Source of the DNA: Takakia lepidozioides
Lineage: Eukaryota > Streptophyta > Takakiopsida > Takakiales > Takakiaceae
Assembly: GCA_030704615.1 (NCBI GenBank)
Contig: CM060733.1
Span: 60,264,001-60,328,000 of the forward strand
Length of the DNA: 64,000 nucleotides
Reading direction: 5' to 3'
Part shown: positions 1-12,276 of the stretch, in pieces
How positions within the stretch are numbered: the first letter of the stretch is position 1
Layout: every line of letters starts with the position of its first letter
Program-made: the position numbers and the translations under genes
The notes under the pieces: generated by a model
What the model was told of the DNA's origin: nothing
What the model saw: only the letters and a program-made list of their open reading frames with translations
Database searches by the model: none

Positions 1-399
1 AAAGAGGTACGTGGCTATATCTTGACCGTCCCCTACGTGTCCAGTCTTAAAAATAAACTAAACAAGGTAGCATCGGATGGATGACAAATAGATTCGATTG
101 GATGAACGTTATGGTTGGACGCTGTGAGGAGTCACAAGTGCCAGGAGCGACACGTGGCGATCACGGGTCTACCAAACCCAGGATTAATCGCGGGTTCAGG
201 GTTTTAGGGGACCGGGGAACGCAGAGGAATAGGCCGGGTACCGAGCTCGGCTATGGCTTCTGACTCCTGAGGAAGACGGATCATCGATCCTGAGCCAGTG
301 ATCGTGTCTCAGAATTCCGTGTAGAGCTTTGGGTTGCAGATTGGCAGTTAGTTTCGGAGGAATATCAAATCGGGTGCAATTCTGTACCAGCTGGTCGTC

Positions 400-3300
400 A
401 TGGCGCTGTGTCTGTTGCGCCCACCATCCCTCTCCTCTTCATCTCTTGCCTCCGCTCCCCTTATGTTCCCTTGTCAGATAAATCCATTGGATTTCTTCCC
501 TTGTTCTATGGTTGGGCTTCCGTCATCTTCTCTCTCGGATAAACCTTCAAATAGACGAAGGATGCTGATACAATGGCGTTCCAGCGACAATCGGAGAACT
601 AAGCTAGTTACATTTGTAGGTAAAGGAGGCGTGGGGAAAACATTCTCTGCAGTTTTCGCGGCACAGGTATGCACTTCTTCTATGCATGCATTGGTCGTAT
701 GCTTTGTATCTGAGCTGTGGAGGGTTATTGTCTTGGATTCAAATTCGGCTCCGCATGGCCTGACAAAGAGGGAGTGGGAAGAGATTGAAGAGAAAATACC
801 AATTTTAATGACGGGTATGATCTTCCTCAAGATCCACAGGTTCCAATTGTAGGATACTTTTGTGTGTGCCTGGATGCCTCCGGAGAGCAATGCCACATTT
901 GGCAGGCGGAGATTTACATGATTAGCCATCCAGATTTATCTTACACTTCATGGAGTGTGTATGTGGAGATGTATCTACCAATGATCGAAAGCTGACATTG
1001 AAAGATTCTGTCCAAAACTTTCCCCAAAATCCTCACGCCAAATTGTTACGACCATTTGCAGAAGGGCAACATGATAAGTTGATTTTTGAAATGGACATAA
1101 ACATTTCTATACATTATCTCCTGGACAGCACCATCACTTGAGAAAAGGGGTATCTTAAGATGGATGTTGGTGATTGGGGGTCCAAAGTATCATGTCAGGC
1201 CTCTTCCTGAAAAATGAAAATGTGGATAGTGGAGGTGATGGTGGGTGCTGTGGCCATGCATTGACAGGGAACTCTGGGCAGGGGCCATGGCTGCCTTGCG
1301 GTCAGCCGAGAGGTGAGAAGGGGCCATAACGGGTGTGCTTGCTGAGTGTGCAGTACTATGCCAGCACTGGCCTCCGCACCTGCCTCCTTGTCCAATCCCA
1401 GGACTCCACTGCTGATCTTCTCCTTGGCCAAAAGCTAAGCAGCACTCCTGCTTCTTTCAGGGATGGTACTCTTACAGCTCTAAGACTGGAGACTACCAAG
1501 GTTCTCTTTCACACCTCTTCTTTGTGTCATTTTGGCTAGACCATTCAGATAGCAGTTGCTTAGTTGAGCAGCAGCATGTTTGAATTGGGAGAGATGATTG
1601 ACATATTTATGTCATTGCTGGTTGGGTTTGACCCCGAAACATTACAACATTGGACATGCATAGCTCTCTATCAGACAGGATCATCATTTGCAAGATTGGG
1701 CTTTACTTCAGTGCATGAGGTATGAGAGTGGGATGCCGCATCTGACAATTATGGTCGTTAGATGCTATGTCTCAACAATGCATGACACGGGGCATGTGTA
1801 GATGCTGGTTGAGCCATTGGCCCAATTCAAGAAAGCAGATGCACGCCTTAATTTCAGCCAAGGAGCTCTTGATGAGGTCTGTCATTCTTTCTTGACACCT
1901 TGCTTGATTTGAAATCAGATCAGAACTGCTGGACTATGGGGATGGTCAGGCTGGTTTTTTGTCTTTATTTGTACAGTGAACTTGTTGTCAAAGATAGTAT
2001 GACAAAAATCTCAGGGTTTGCCTATCCCATATTGTATGATGGGGAAAGGTGGTCAGTGAAGAACTGAGTGTGCTGCCAGGCGTTGATTCTTTATTGGCAC
2101 TGGGGGCACTGGAGCGCCTGGCGGGCTTTGCGGGTGGATTGTTCAAAGGGGGCAAGAGCAAGGAGAATGAGTATGATATCATTGTGTACGATGGTCCAAG
2201 TAGTGAAGAGATATTTCGTATGTTTGGGTCAGCAGAAAGAGCCAGGTAGATTTCTGCTTCAGAATAAGACTATCTCAGGAGACAAAATTCACTTTGGAAC
2301 AGAATCAGTTTAGTCAGATTGCTAATTGGATTACTGTTAATATCATTTTAGTAAAGGATGGATCAGGGCTCTCCTTTTCCTAACTCTTGGCTCTTCCATT
2401 GGGATGACAAATTTTCTACCAGAATCTGGAGCCCTTGTGTTGTTGATAAGACTTCTGTAGCCCATTACCTCGTCACCCCTGCACACTGACATACCATGGC
2501 ACATGGAACTGCAAATCCATGATGCAGGAGTTGCTCGTGTCCCTTGTGAAGAATAGAGGACCTGTATGTTCAAGCTTTGATCATAGTCTTTACTAGTTTG
2601 ATGTTTTGTTTGTTTTTAGATCCCGTTTTGTATGGTTGTACTCAGTCTCTTACTTGGAGTGAACAGATGGTATTTGAGACAGATCCGAACCATTGCAGAG
2701 AAGACGGATGCCGGAAGAGTAGCCCTGCCGTCAATGCTAAGACTACTGGAGGGGGCATTCCTTGAAGAAGGTCCCGGTGATCGAGCTTTGAGATCAACAG
2801 CTGAAATCTGGGAAACAGGGGACCGCATCCTTTCAGTATGTTCCCACTCGGCTTATTTTTCCATTGTCTGGAAAGTGGGATGAATGGATATTCTCTCTTT
2901 CTTGCTTGACGTTTGAAAAGGGGTTTCTTGTCGGTCTACTTGCCCTTTGGGGCTCCTGTAGATGTGATAAGGTCTCTCTCTTTCGCTCTCTCTCTGACTA
3001 TATTAGTGTTATTTATACTCACTAGGAACGTCGCACCATGCAGAGGGTGGTTGAAAATTTCCACGACCTAAAGAGGTTTTCCTGCTTTCTAGTGACAAAC
3101 CCGAGCAACAAATTCGCAGTGGAGACTGCACTGCGGTACTGGGGATGTGCAACACAGGCTGGAGTCTATGTTTCTGGCACACTCTATCCCTTCTCTTCTC
3201 CCAATGAAGCTCTCACAAGCCCTGAATTTGTAAAGAGGTTTGCTCCGTTGCGCATTGCATGTGTTCCTTTAATCTCCTTTGAATCCACTCCAGACTGGGA

Positions 3301-4847
3301 TGAGGCTCTGGGTATGATGACCCAACAGACAAGGGAAGTTTTGGATGGGAGAAATCAAGCTCACCCCATTCCGCCACCTGTGGCCTTTGACCGGATGGCT
3401 CGGACTGTCACTCTCTTCCTGCCTGGCTTTCACAAGTCAGATGTGAAGTTGTTACAGGTGTCTCTCTCTCCCTCTCCCTCTCTCTCTTACTGGACAGAAA
3501 TCTAGCTTATTTCATATTGACCAAGGTGTAGCTGAAGTCTGTACCCTCTCCCCACTGCACTTCAATGTTTCCATTGATCAGTTACTTCGAAGATGTGGAA
3601 AATGAGGGGTTTGGGTTAAAGGTGGGTGATGCCACCATTCCAGCCCTTATGTTTGCGGCCAACTTCGCAGGCCTAGGGAAGACCCCATCCAATCTTCAGG
3701 AGTTGATTGATTGAATACTTTGACCTGTGGAGGCTAGCAGCCAATGTTAGTAAATGTGCAGTGGCGGCTTTCAATGATCGTGGGGAGGGAAGTGGGGATC
3801 TCACATGGACTTGGGGAGGCAAAAGATCCCTGTGCTCCCTTCCTACACATTTTGTGGCATTGAGTTATCCTTCAGTTTCAACTGGGATGCACATATCCAG
3901 AAAGTGGTTCAAACAGCTGAACGCAAAGCTTTGGGCCTCAATAGATTTTTCCACTGCAGAAGGATTAATGCTGAAGTTAAAAGGACCATGTTTTGCAATG
4001 TTATTAGGCCTACCTTGGAGTACGCATCTGCTGTGTGGGTGGATAACTCCAACCATGGTAAAGCTCTAGAATCCATGGAGGTTGCAGTGCTCAAAGAAAG
4101 TATGTCAGCATGCTCTAGAACAGTTAACGTGGCTGTTCGGGGTGAGTTTGGCACCCCCTTCAGCGTCAACATGATGAGTTCAAGGTCAGATGGTGGGGTC
4201 GTTTGAGTCACGATTATACCCTCAGCCAATCGACTCTATTTCTTGGGAGCAAGACCGTCCTATTATACAAAGTCCCTGTGGAAAAGGGTAGAAGAGATCG
4301 TCCGAATATTAGCCCAGTAGAATTGACCCTGCTAGATGCAGCTGACGTGGAGGTTGCAGTGTCTAATGCCAAGTCGGATTCCCAAAGACTGTGCAATGAT
4401 AATGAAGTTAGGCATAATACTTCCCTGAACTTGTTTCCAGTCTGTGATGTGGGCAAGGACCTTAAGGATGATCTCAAGGGCCGACCTACCATCGGCACTA
4501 GGCTGAAGTTTAAACTCGGGGTGGGAAGCCTACTTCATCTTTTATCTTTAACCATAAAGTCCAATGCGCAAATCAACTTCATTATCTCTTAATGTTTACA
4601 GCTACAGTACAGCTTGACCTTGCAAGTAAGAGGTTTGTTGGCTTGAGACAGCTGTGGGATTACATGCCAAGATTGCTGAGATGTTACAATTGCTGTTACT
4701 GGTGGGCAGTGCAGGGGAGGGTCAGAATTGTTGGTGGAGGCAGGCGACCAGCGACGCATTATAGTGCTGCCTGCAGACATGCGTGGCAAGGTAACAGGAG
4801 CCAAATTCCAAGAGAAAAGCCTAGTGGTCACATTGAAAGGCAGCTGA
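400..4847 (+). CDS. GET3D: GET3d-type plastid P-loop ATPase with C-terminal alpha-crystallin-like domain, 7 exons
   Basis: This is a complete gene of seven GT-AG exons: 400-666, 1354-1500, 1802-1876, 2049-2245, 2667-2835, 3026-3457 and 4710-4847. All junction phases agree and the sum is 1425 nt (474 residues). The first 60 or so residues are rich in Ser/Arg/Leu and resemble a plastid transit peptide. The P-loop follows ([11 protein letters not shown]), near residue 72. Exon 2 carries the second family block ([17 protein letters not shown]), exon 4 the [19 protein letters not shown] block and the DIIVYDG switch-like motif. Exons 6-7 contain a beta-rich alpha-crystallin-like tail ([16 protein letters not shown], then [14 protein letters not shown]). 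This order matches the plant GET3d lineage, related to the tail-anchor targeting ATPase Get3/ArsA but with an HSP20-like domain. Its client is not established. The start is the first ATG ahead of the transit-like segment. The large last intron holds a LINE relic. Confidence 0.92.
3530..4200 (+). mobile_element. LINE reverse-transcriptase relic inside intron 6 of GET3d
   Basis: Broken reading frames resemble the C-terminal half of a non-LTR retrotransposon reverse transcriptase. One piece near 3540-3600 reads [17 protein letters not shown], the typical start of the catalytic palm block. Another at 3850-4100 reads [19 protein letters not shown], a thumb-region signature of LINE proteins. Stops and frame changes separate the pieces, and no YxDD box was found. 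It is on the same strand as the host gene and lies wholly between the exon ending at 3457 and the exon starting at 4710, so it should be removed by splicing. Confidence 0.75.
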
Positions 4848-5382
4848 GACAACCCCAATGTGCACAGATATCCACAACACTCTGCCCCATTATAGACTTG
4901 GCATACTGCATACAACTGGTGAATTATTCATTTCTTAAACTAGTTCAAAAGCTTCTCTGCTACCATTTGTTAAAGATGTGTGCCAAAGTTTCATCCAATA
5001 AAGGGAGAATCCTTGTCATATAGTTCGTTGTGCAAAGCTGAAATGTAACCAATTTGAGTGAGTATTTCAACTTCAATTTCTAGTTATCCAAAGTTCTCAT
5101 GTGAAAAATTCTCATATCTGTAGTTCTAAGATTCTCCTTTGTTATACACATCTTTTCAGAATGCATCCAGGTACACAGGCATGTGGTCATCCTTCAGTTT
5201 CCATTTGATATTAGAGGCAGGGACTAAATTCTATTCGAGTCTAAAAGAAACCATCTCTTGAGTTGGTATACTCGAGGCCACCCAACTCTCATCCTACAAG
5301 TGTGCATTCTTGAGGACATCATTTTTTACGTCCACAATAACCTTGATGAGGATGTACAAATCAAGCTAATGTGGTGGGATGG

Positions 5383-8300
5383 TCACTTCGTTGGCAGCGG
5401 CCAATGCTTGGCAAGTCGTTCAATAGCATCCAATGACAGTGCCTTCTCCACCTGCATTGGAATTCAAATTTGAGCGTGCCTGAGTCCTTTGAACAAATCT
5501 CTTCAACCCTTGATATATCAAATCTTTTAGGCCCATGACCCTTGGTTCCTCCTGTCAATGCATACCTCCATGTTTTAAGCTAGCCTCTTCTTTCTGCTCA
5601 TCTCTCTGTCAATCATACCACATAACCATCTCTGAAGTGTTTTCACTTTCCTAGAATGTTCTTTCTGCCTTTCATGAACAGAAACAAACAACTACTATCA
5701 AAGAGAAGAGATTCCAAGAACTAGGCTTGAAAGAGATCTCTCCTCCATCATGTCTGTCTTAAAAATACACACAACTCACAATCTCCTCCATCCTCAGCAA
5801 GGATCAACTGTCCTCACTATGCTGCTTGTATGGTTTCAACACATTTGCAAGGTATATGTTTTGGCCTCTTCCTCATGTTCTCGATCATTACGAGATGCTT
5901 GTAGCTCCGTAGCATGACAAAGAATAAATGGCACACTTGTACTAGGAAGCTTGACATATATCAACCATTGACTCAGACATAGGTCAACCTGGCTTGTCCC
6001 AAAAAAGGTTGAGAGAAAGAGATTTCATCCTATTCCCAGTGGGCACATTGGTCAAGGGAATAGTCCCAGCCTCCTGGAGTGAGTTGTCAGAATTAAGCAC
6101 ACCAGGTTGTATGAGACTCCTACAAGAGGCATGGTGCTTACCTATAGCGAATGACTCTCCTAACACAGTGACTCGATTGTTTGGTATAGACATCATGCTA
6201 GGAAACAGATTGTTGATTCCAACAAGCCGCAGCCCCTGACTTGGCAACAGATGCGACACTGCCAGTCAACTGGAGAAAAAGAGAAAGAGATTTGTGTCCT
6301 ACAACAGAATTAGCCCACCTCTTGCATCCAAGGATCAAACAAAGTATGACATGCTAGTGAGGAAAGCATAAGGCCACTCACAAGTTCCTCATGCAGGGAT
6401 TTGAACATGTCACAGAAACCCTTTGCATCCTTATGATTTAACTGCATAGCTCCATGACACATGCCAACCAGTTAGATCCCTTTGAGACAAACAGGAACAT
6501 TGACATATGGAACTAAAGACCAGCATTAGAAGAGGATCGACACAGTCTGGGGTTATGTTATGCCATAAAAAGTACCTCAAGAACCTTGACACACACAGAG
6601 CAGTTTGACAGAGACAGAGACAGTGAAACCGGAAGGAAGGAAAAGAGTGGGAGAGGGGCAGGGGGCCAGGGCACTGTATGATGGAGCCTGATGCCTTTCA
6701 AGATGCAGGAGACAAAAAAAAACCAAACATTACAATTGTCAGATCAGCCTCATAGTGCAGACAAACTGCATAAACCCAGCCAAGATGGCATTGTCTGTCA
6801 AGGAGTTGAATTCACAAAGGGGATACAAAATACCCTAGACAACTCTCTTTCTACTGGAGTATCATACATCAAGAGAAAAGGGGGGACAGCCCATAGACCA
6901 GACACCCTTCAAGCTTAAAACAGCTCTCTTTCCAAACCACCGAAAGGAACAGAGAAATGTACCTGTCGCTCTGCTACTCTTCTCAAAAGATCCCAAAAAG
7001 AGACTGCATCCACCCGGGCCAAACCAAAGGAGGTGAGCACAGGTACAAACATCTTTCTGTACTGAGGCCCTGGAAAGTAGCTTTACAGGCCAGAAAATGA
7101 ATGTTGGAACATTGAGAGAAGCTATCGTATTGAGTTATGTTGGAATTTTAATACAACGCACACTGGTTGCTAGACAATCCAGAAAGGTCACTGAAGGGAC
7201 AGACATGCCATCCATACATTCAGTTGCATGGTTCACAGACCTCTGCTCAATCAGGGTATACCTTCTTCACCCAAAACTGCACGCGAAGTCTGTAGGGATG
7301 CTGTGGCCTTCTCCTCATCAGCATCTTGCAGGGGACCTCCATTTTCATCCACCTGTATCCCAATCACAGGGCAATGGCAGTACAGGGAGTTATGACACAA
7401 TATCAGACCCCAAAACTGATTGGAACTTATAATATCAATGTGAGAGCCGAGTAAAATCAAAACGTAACACACTCAACTTTTAAAAGGTAACCAAACAGAA
7501 AATGAATAGCCATATCCAAGATAAAGAAGAGCCTTTCACAGATCAACAAGGACCAGGACAAAACATAAAAGGACACATGGAAGAAGAAATAATCAAAAGA
7601 GGCAGTAAACCCAAGAGAATGCTGTGTCATAACTGCTTGAAGATAACTGATCGGATCTTAAATAAAATCAGTGTTTCAAATTCCTCTCTCTCTCTCTCTC
7701 TCTCTCTCCCTCTCCAACATAAGATATGACAGTCTCTAGAAGAACAAATCAATGATCCACATTAAATGGAATTGCTTGCATACTGGAAACAAAATCTAAA
7801 ACGGACATCTACCTCCCACCACGTGGCAAGGAAACATGCATGACACCCACCTGTTGTGTTCGCCGAGATGTGGAGCCCGCCTGCAAGGAATCTTCTCCCT
7901 GGTTCAATCGGGAAGCACGGATGGCTACCTCTTTGACATCATCTGCCTGCACAATAAATCTGCCTGCATTGTAAGCGCCAGTCTCCGTCTGTGTCCTACA
8001 AACTCTTTTGAGTTTTTTGACTGAAGATATATCACAAACACAACCCCAGCACTAAAGTTGTGATCCTATCATCTGAAGCACGCACCAACATGTGTCCATG
8101 CATCCATCTCATCACAAGTAGAACTGGAAATAGAGAATGTACTCATCAGGCTTCGCTTGCCAGCATTGTGACAACATACCAATGGACCATTAAATGAATG
8201 AAGAGACAGAAGACTTATTGAAACAGCACATGTCCATAATGAAATGTGACCAACCACTCTGCAATTTTTACTTGCCCATGCCATCCACCATTACAAGCAA

Positions 8301-8824
8301 AAAAATATCACCAACTCAAAATAAGAATCCACATGAGCCCCAATTCCCACAATTGCGTAGTGAGATAGACTGTTATTCTCAGAACAAACACAGCAGTCTG
8401 TTGGAGGGAAAGGCCGCATTGAGTACTCAGCTTGAAAGTGACTCAAGTAATCGGATTGATCCAATTGATTACTGGTACTGACCAAATAGATAGCAGATCT
8501 GATAGAATCTAGGGTTGGAACACGGACTCATCTAACCGTCAAGCAGCATACTTGAGGAAAAATCATGGTCTTCATCTGAGACAACAAAAATCCACACCAA
8601 CACTTCACACGGAAATTTCTGCACACATCACTCCACAATACTGCAATTTGCTTTCAACATGACAGCACGGTCAAAAGAACCCAACAAAAATACAAAAACT
8701 GTAAGCCAGGAATAAAGCAGACCCCTACAGACATACACAAGGGAAGTCCGGCCATTACACAATAGGATCTGGTTCGGACAACTGGAAAGAGCTCCAGCAA
8801 GCGCTGGAATTGGTCGTCGTCCAT
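5383..8824 (-). CDS. Spliced gene of unknown function, at least seven exons
   Basis: I do not recognise the family, but the gene structure is convincing. Exons on the minus strand are 8824-8759 (starts MDDDQFQRLLELFPVV), 7988-7851, 7352-7262, 7003-6963, 6441-6382, one beginning at 6269, and a last exon 5451-5383 (VEKALSLDAIERLAKHWPLP, then stop). The first five join in phase with GT donors and AG acceptors. Every joined exon stays open, which chance frames would rarely do. The product is acidic and probably soluble: residues 23-68 are a polar helical stretch (FIVQADDVKEVAIRASRLNQ), followed by SFWDLLRRVAERQ and DAKGFCDMFKSLHEEL. No signal peptide, membrane helix or metal-binding motif is visible. 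The donor of the exon at 6269, and whether another exon lies between 6250 and 5452, are unresolved. A (TC)n tract sits in intron 2 near 7685-7710. Confidence 0.7.
7683..7712. repeat. (TC)n microsatellite in an intron
   Basis: An uninterrupted TC run followed by CCTCTCC lies in the intron between the second and third exons of the unknown minus-strand gene. On the coding strand it is a GA-rich purine tract. Confidence 0.9.
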
Positions 8825-9263
8825 AGCTCAAGCTCCGCGAGCTTCCTCTTCCCTAATGTGTCCCTCTGTCCGTCCCTTCGGACCTCGCTACTCGGTTTCG
8901 CCATCCCTCGCCTCAATAGCCCAATATACGATGATGTACAAACTCTGAAATACCGTATTTCCATCAATACACGGACGGATGTCAATTTCATTTTATCGTC
9001 CACGCCTGCGCTGTAGACTTGGCAAAGCAAACCGTCTGCGTCCATATTTCATCCATTCAATTAAGCATCGAATTAGTCAATTGATCAGGATCTAATCAAA
9101 GTAAACTCTTCAGCCTCCCCGGAATTTGAAAGATCCGAAATCAACTGGAAACATGTCCGTTCGTCTTCTGCAATGCGGCTCCACTTCCATAGGTAGCTTC
9201 TTGATTCATTCTGGCTCGGCTGCCTCTCTCCTACGGAATACCAAAAGGGCCATGCTTGTACAG

Positions 9264-9705
9264 GACCCCAACCCCTTGAAAGATTCCAATACCCCAGGGT
9301 TTTATTCCAAAAAGTTCTGTGGCACGGGCACGAGGGCATGGGCTATTGAAAAGCACGGGGTAGAAATACCCCGGGGTAGTAAAAGGCAAGGGGTAACTAA
9401 CCCATGCTACATGCCTGGGGTACCAGGTATATTATACTATGAGTATATCGTAATATACACGTCGTATATTACTACATACGCATAGTATGTTTTTGATATT
9501 CTCGATAATCGGGTAAAACTGCCCGGACATGAAGCCTGTTTAGGGATTCGCACCACGTCTCTCTCTCACGTCCTCTCTCTCAAGGTTTTGCTCTGGCGAT
9601 CTGCAGGCAGGAGCTCGACAAGCAAAGAGTTATGGCCTTAGCCAACCAACACTGGATGAGCCCTAAACTCAGCATTGCGAAGGGAGCAGCCAGGAAGGTT
9701 GACTC
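9264..9705 (+). repeat. Left arm of a long inverted repeat (partner at 19.04-19.49 kb)
   Basis: This stretch matches the reverse complement of 19040-19486 almost base for base. It includes the segments around CCCCTTGAAAGATTCCAATA, the palindrome-like TACCCCGGGGTA, an AT-rich stretch around 9420-9490, the GTAAAACTGCCCGGACATGA segment, and a decayed copy of the exon seen at 19.03-19.12 kb. Agreement is roughly 90 percent by eye, with small indels in the part that copies the exon. It could be a terminal inverted repeat of a 10 kb element or an inverted segmental copy. Confidence 0.85.
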
Positions 9706-9813
9706 AAATGACTGCAACCAACAAGGCTAGAACAACAAATCCAAGCTTATCCTTATTATAGGAGCTTTCAAGTCTTCCCCTACATGGCAAAGAGGGTACA
9801 CGGCCTCACGACT

Positions 9814-10200
9814 CTATTCCATTCCCGTAATTACATGTAGCTGGTAGAAGGCCACAGATTCCTGGAAAATTGAGGTGGAGACCATCTCGGAGATGTTGTG
9901 CCTCATTAGCGGGAGGCAATTCCAAATAGAAAATTGTGGCATCAAACTGCTTTTAGCTTTCTTCCATAGTGTTCTACCGCTCTTTTCAATGTCCGTCACA
10001 TCAATGCTGCCAGTTTTGTGTTCGGCGCTTTCTGAGTCCATGTTTCTGGTTGTATGCTGTCGTATCAACTCCAATTGACGATTGTAATCGCCATTGTAGG
10101 TATTCACATGTGTATCCTGTCGGGAGAAGTCACCTTCCTCCTGCTTCGTTGTGTGCCCCTCCTCTGGCCCATTCTGTCTGTTTTCCACGTCTATTTGCAT
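9814..10200 (-). CDS. Unidentified 128-codon open frame, possible exon
   Basis: The frame is open over 387 nt. It has a polar N-terminal part (Asp/Glu/Thr-rich) and a hydrophobic C-terminal part (IWNCLPLMRHNISEMV). No known motif is visible and no flanking exon could be tied to it. It lies just inside the left arm of the inverted repeat. It may be part of a captured gene or a chance frame. Confidence 0.25.
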   Translation of the reverse strand: MQIDVENRQNGPEEGHTTKQEEGDFSRQDTHVNTYNGDYNRQLELIRQHTTRNMDSESAEHKTGSIDVTDIEKSGRTLWKKAKSSLMPQFSIWNCLPLMRHNISEMVSTSIFQESVAFYQLHVITGME

Positions 10201-12276
10201 GTCCTGATGTGTGAATCCCTCACGGATACATTTGTACTTGTGAGCTTATATGTTGTGTCCTCGCTTGCACTGATGAAGCATGTTTAGGAGCAGCGGTAGA
10301 GATGCCTGTAAAGAGGACCTATCTCTACGTTCTGGTGTGATGGTGAGGATTTCATCCGAGTGATGATGTTGCCGTTTTGAGTTGATCAGCTGGTTGAAAT
10401 GGCTGACGGATGCGACTACTGTCTAAAAAGGGTATGTATGAACCAAGCATGGAGAGAGAATAGATCTGCCTAACCGGTTCGATGCATAGGTTGTTCTTCT
10501 AGCGATTGTGTGAGATGTGTTCTGCAAGTAGGTGGTATTTTGGTAAACCATGTTTGTTTACATGTATTTGACATTACTGTGTGGAGTAGTACATGATAAG
10601 GACACTCGTCTCTGTGGGAATAATCAGCTAACGGCATGGGGTTTTTTCCCAAAGTTGTTGTTGGTCGTTCACCTGGGAGCCAGAAATAGTTGGATCCTGT
10701 GTGTACAAACTTACCTCCTTCCATAGACATCTGCTTTGTTCTTGGTATGTGTGAGTGGAAGTGGTAAAAATGGCGTTGTGAAGTGCTCATTGCAGAAGGT
10801 GATTTTGAACTGCTTTTTGAGGCGTTTTCGTAGTTGTCAGAGCATCTACCACAGCTGCTGAATGCCAAGTCTATACTTCTAATTTATTCCTGCGAGTTTT
10901 TTTTAATGGTTCACTGCAAGGGTGATTGCGAGTATCCTCGCGCTGCCTCGGAGGCATGTTGGCTGAAGTACTTGGGAGTTGGAAGTGGTGAGTGTGTCCT
11001 CATGTGAGTATTTTTCTTTTGAGCTTGCAGCACGAAAGATCTTTGCCATCCTTAACTGCATGCTGTAATGAGGTAATGCCTTTGGGTAGTTGGGAGGAGT
11101 CTAGAAGAGGCTAGAATAGCTGTCGGAATGTAAATGCAGTTTCTCATGTAGATTATTCTTTCAAGATGGGAAGTCCATGTCCTTGCTGGATGGTTGTACA
11201 CCGTCTTACCTTTTGACATTTATGCATCCTAGGGTTGAATGAGGATGCAATTGTAGATGATATTGTCATGAAGAGATTGTTTGGTTTCTCTTTTGCTAAT
11301 TGCATGTAATGAGGTATCTAGTCCCTTTAGATGAGGTTCCATGTAAGCAGTGGTGGTCTGTACAGAAATCTGCATAATGGTTTATTAGTTGCAGAAGGAA
11401 AGTGTCCCCTGCCAAGCGTCATAGAGTTTCTGGTTCATAGTTTTTGGTAGGTAGATGTATTGATCCCTCACATATAGTTCTTGATGTTTACACTAAAATA
11501 TGATGCAGCACAGCATATGCTTAAACGGCTGTCTTGAATTTTGGTGATGAAAGGGTGTTTAGGCACAGTGGTACAGAAATTTGGTCATGACTGTATTTTG
11601 TGTTTGCGATTACAACTTCCTTGAGGAGAGGTTTACTTGTTGTACTTGGAATGTGGCTGAGATTATAACTCCAGACTAATCCTGTGCTTGTTGTTTTGGC
11701 TACACCAAGTGACTGGCAACCTACCTGGTAAGGATCTTCTCTGCCACTGACGAACTGATATAGGTGAGTTGTGTAAAACTTGGAGTACTGTAAGGAGAGG
11801 AGAGTTGTAGTTTGTACCAACATTGGCTGACAGATATCAGATTTGAATATGCTGAATAATCGATCTACTTGTTCGTTTCGTGTACGATCAGTATGCTTAT
11901 TGATCTACTTGATCTTTACGGTGATAATTGCTACAACTTTTGTGTAAAATCATACTCATGTTATCTTTCAGGGCAGATATGATGCTTTTTGTTGGGCCAT
12001 AGGGTTGCCTGGAGAAGAGAGGGGGTCACGGGGATTTGTTAACTTTAACATTGCACTTTGGTTTCTCTTCCCTTGCACATACATTGCGTTCATACATCAA
12101 TGTCTCACTTTCAATAATTGCTTATATTGAATAACTGTGATGAAGCTCTAAATCCTTACATTCCCTTGTCTCAAACACCATCTACTTCATATGTTTCCTC
12201 TTCCAAAATGTCTGATCTGAAAGTTACAATCCCCTAATGCACTATTGAGCAATCTATTGGTCTAGTTTCACTTCAC
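10201..12276. other. Stretch without a recognisable gene
   Basis: Only short frames with no recognisable motifs occur here on either strand. The base composition is T-rich on the plus strand, like intron or intergenic DNA of the rest of the window. Part of it could be the 5' region of the integrase-like gene that begins near 12.28 kb. Confidence 0.5.

Noticed and set aside
474-929. Minus-strand frame of 151 codons opposite the first GET3d exon
   Set aside because: It is the antisense shadow of the confirmed exon with the P-loop; no independent support.
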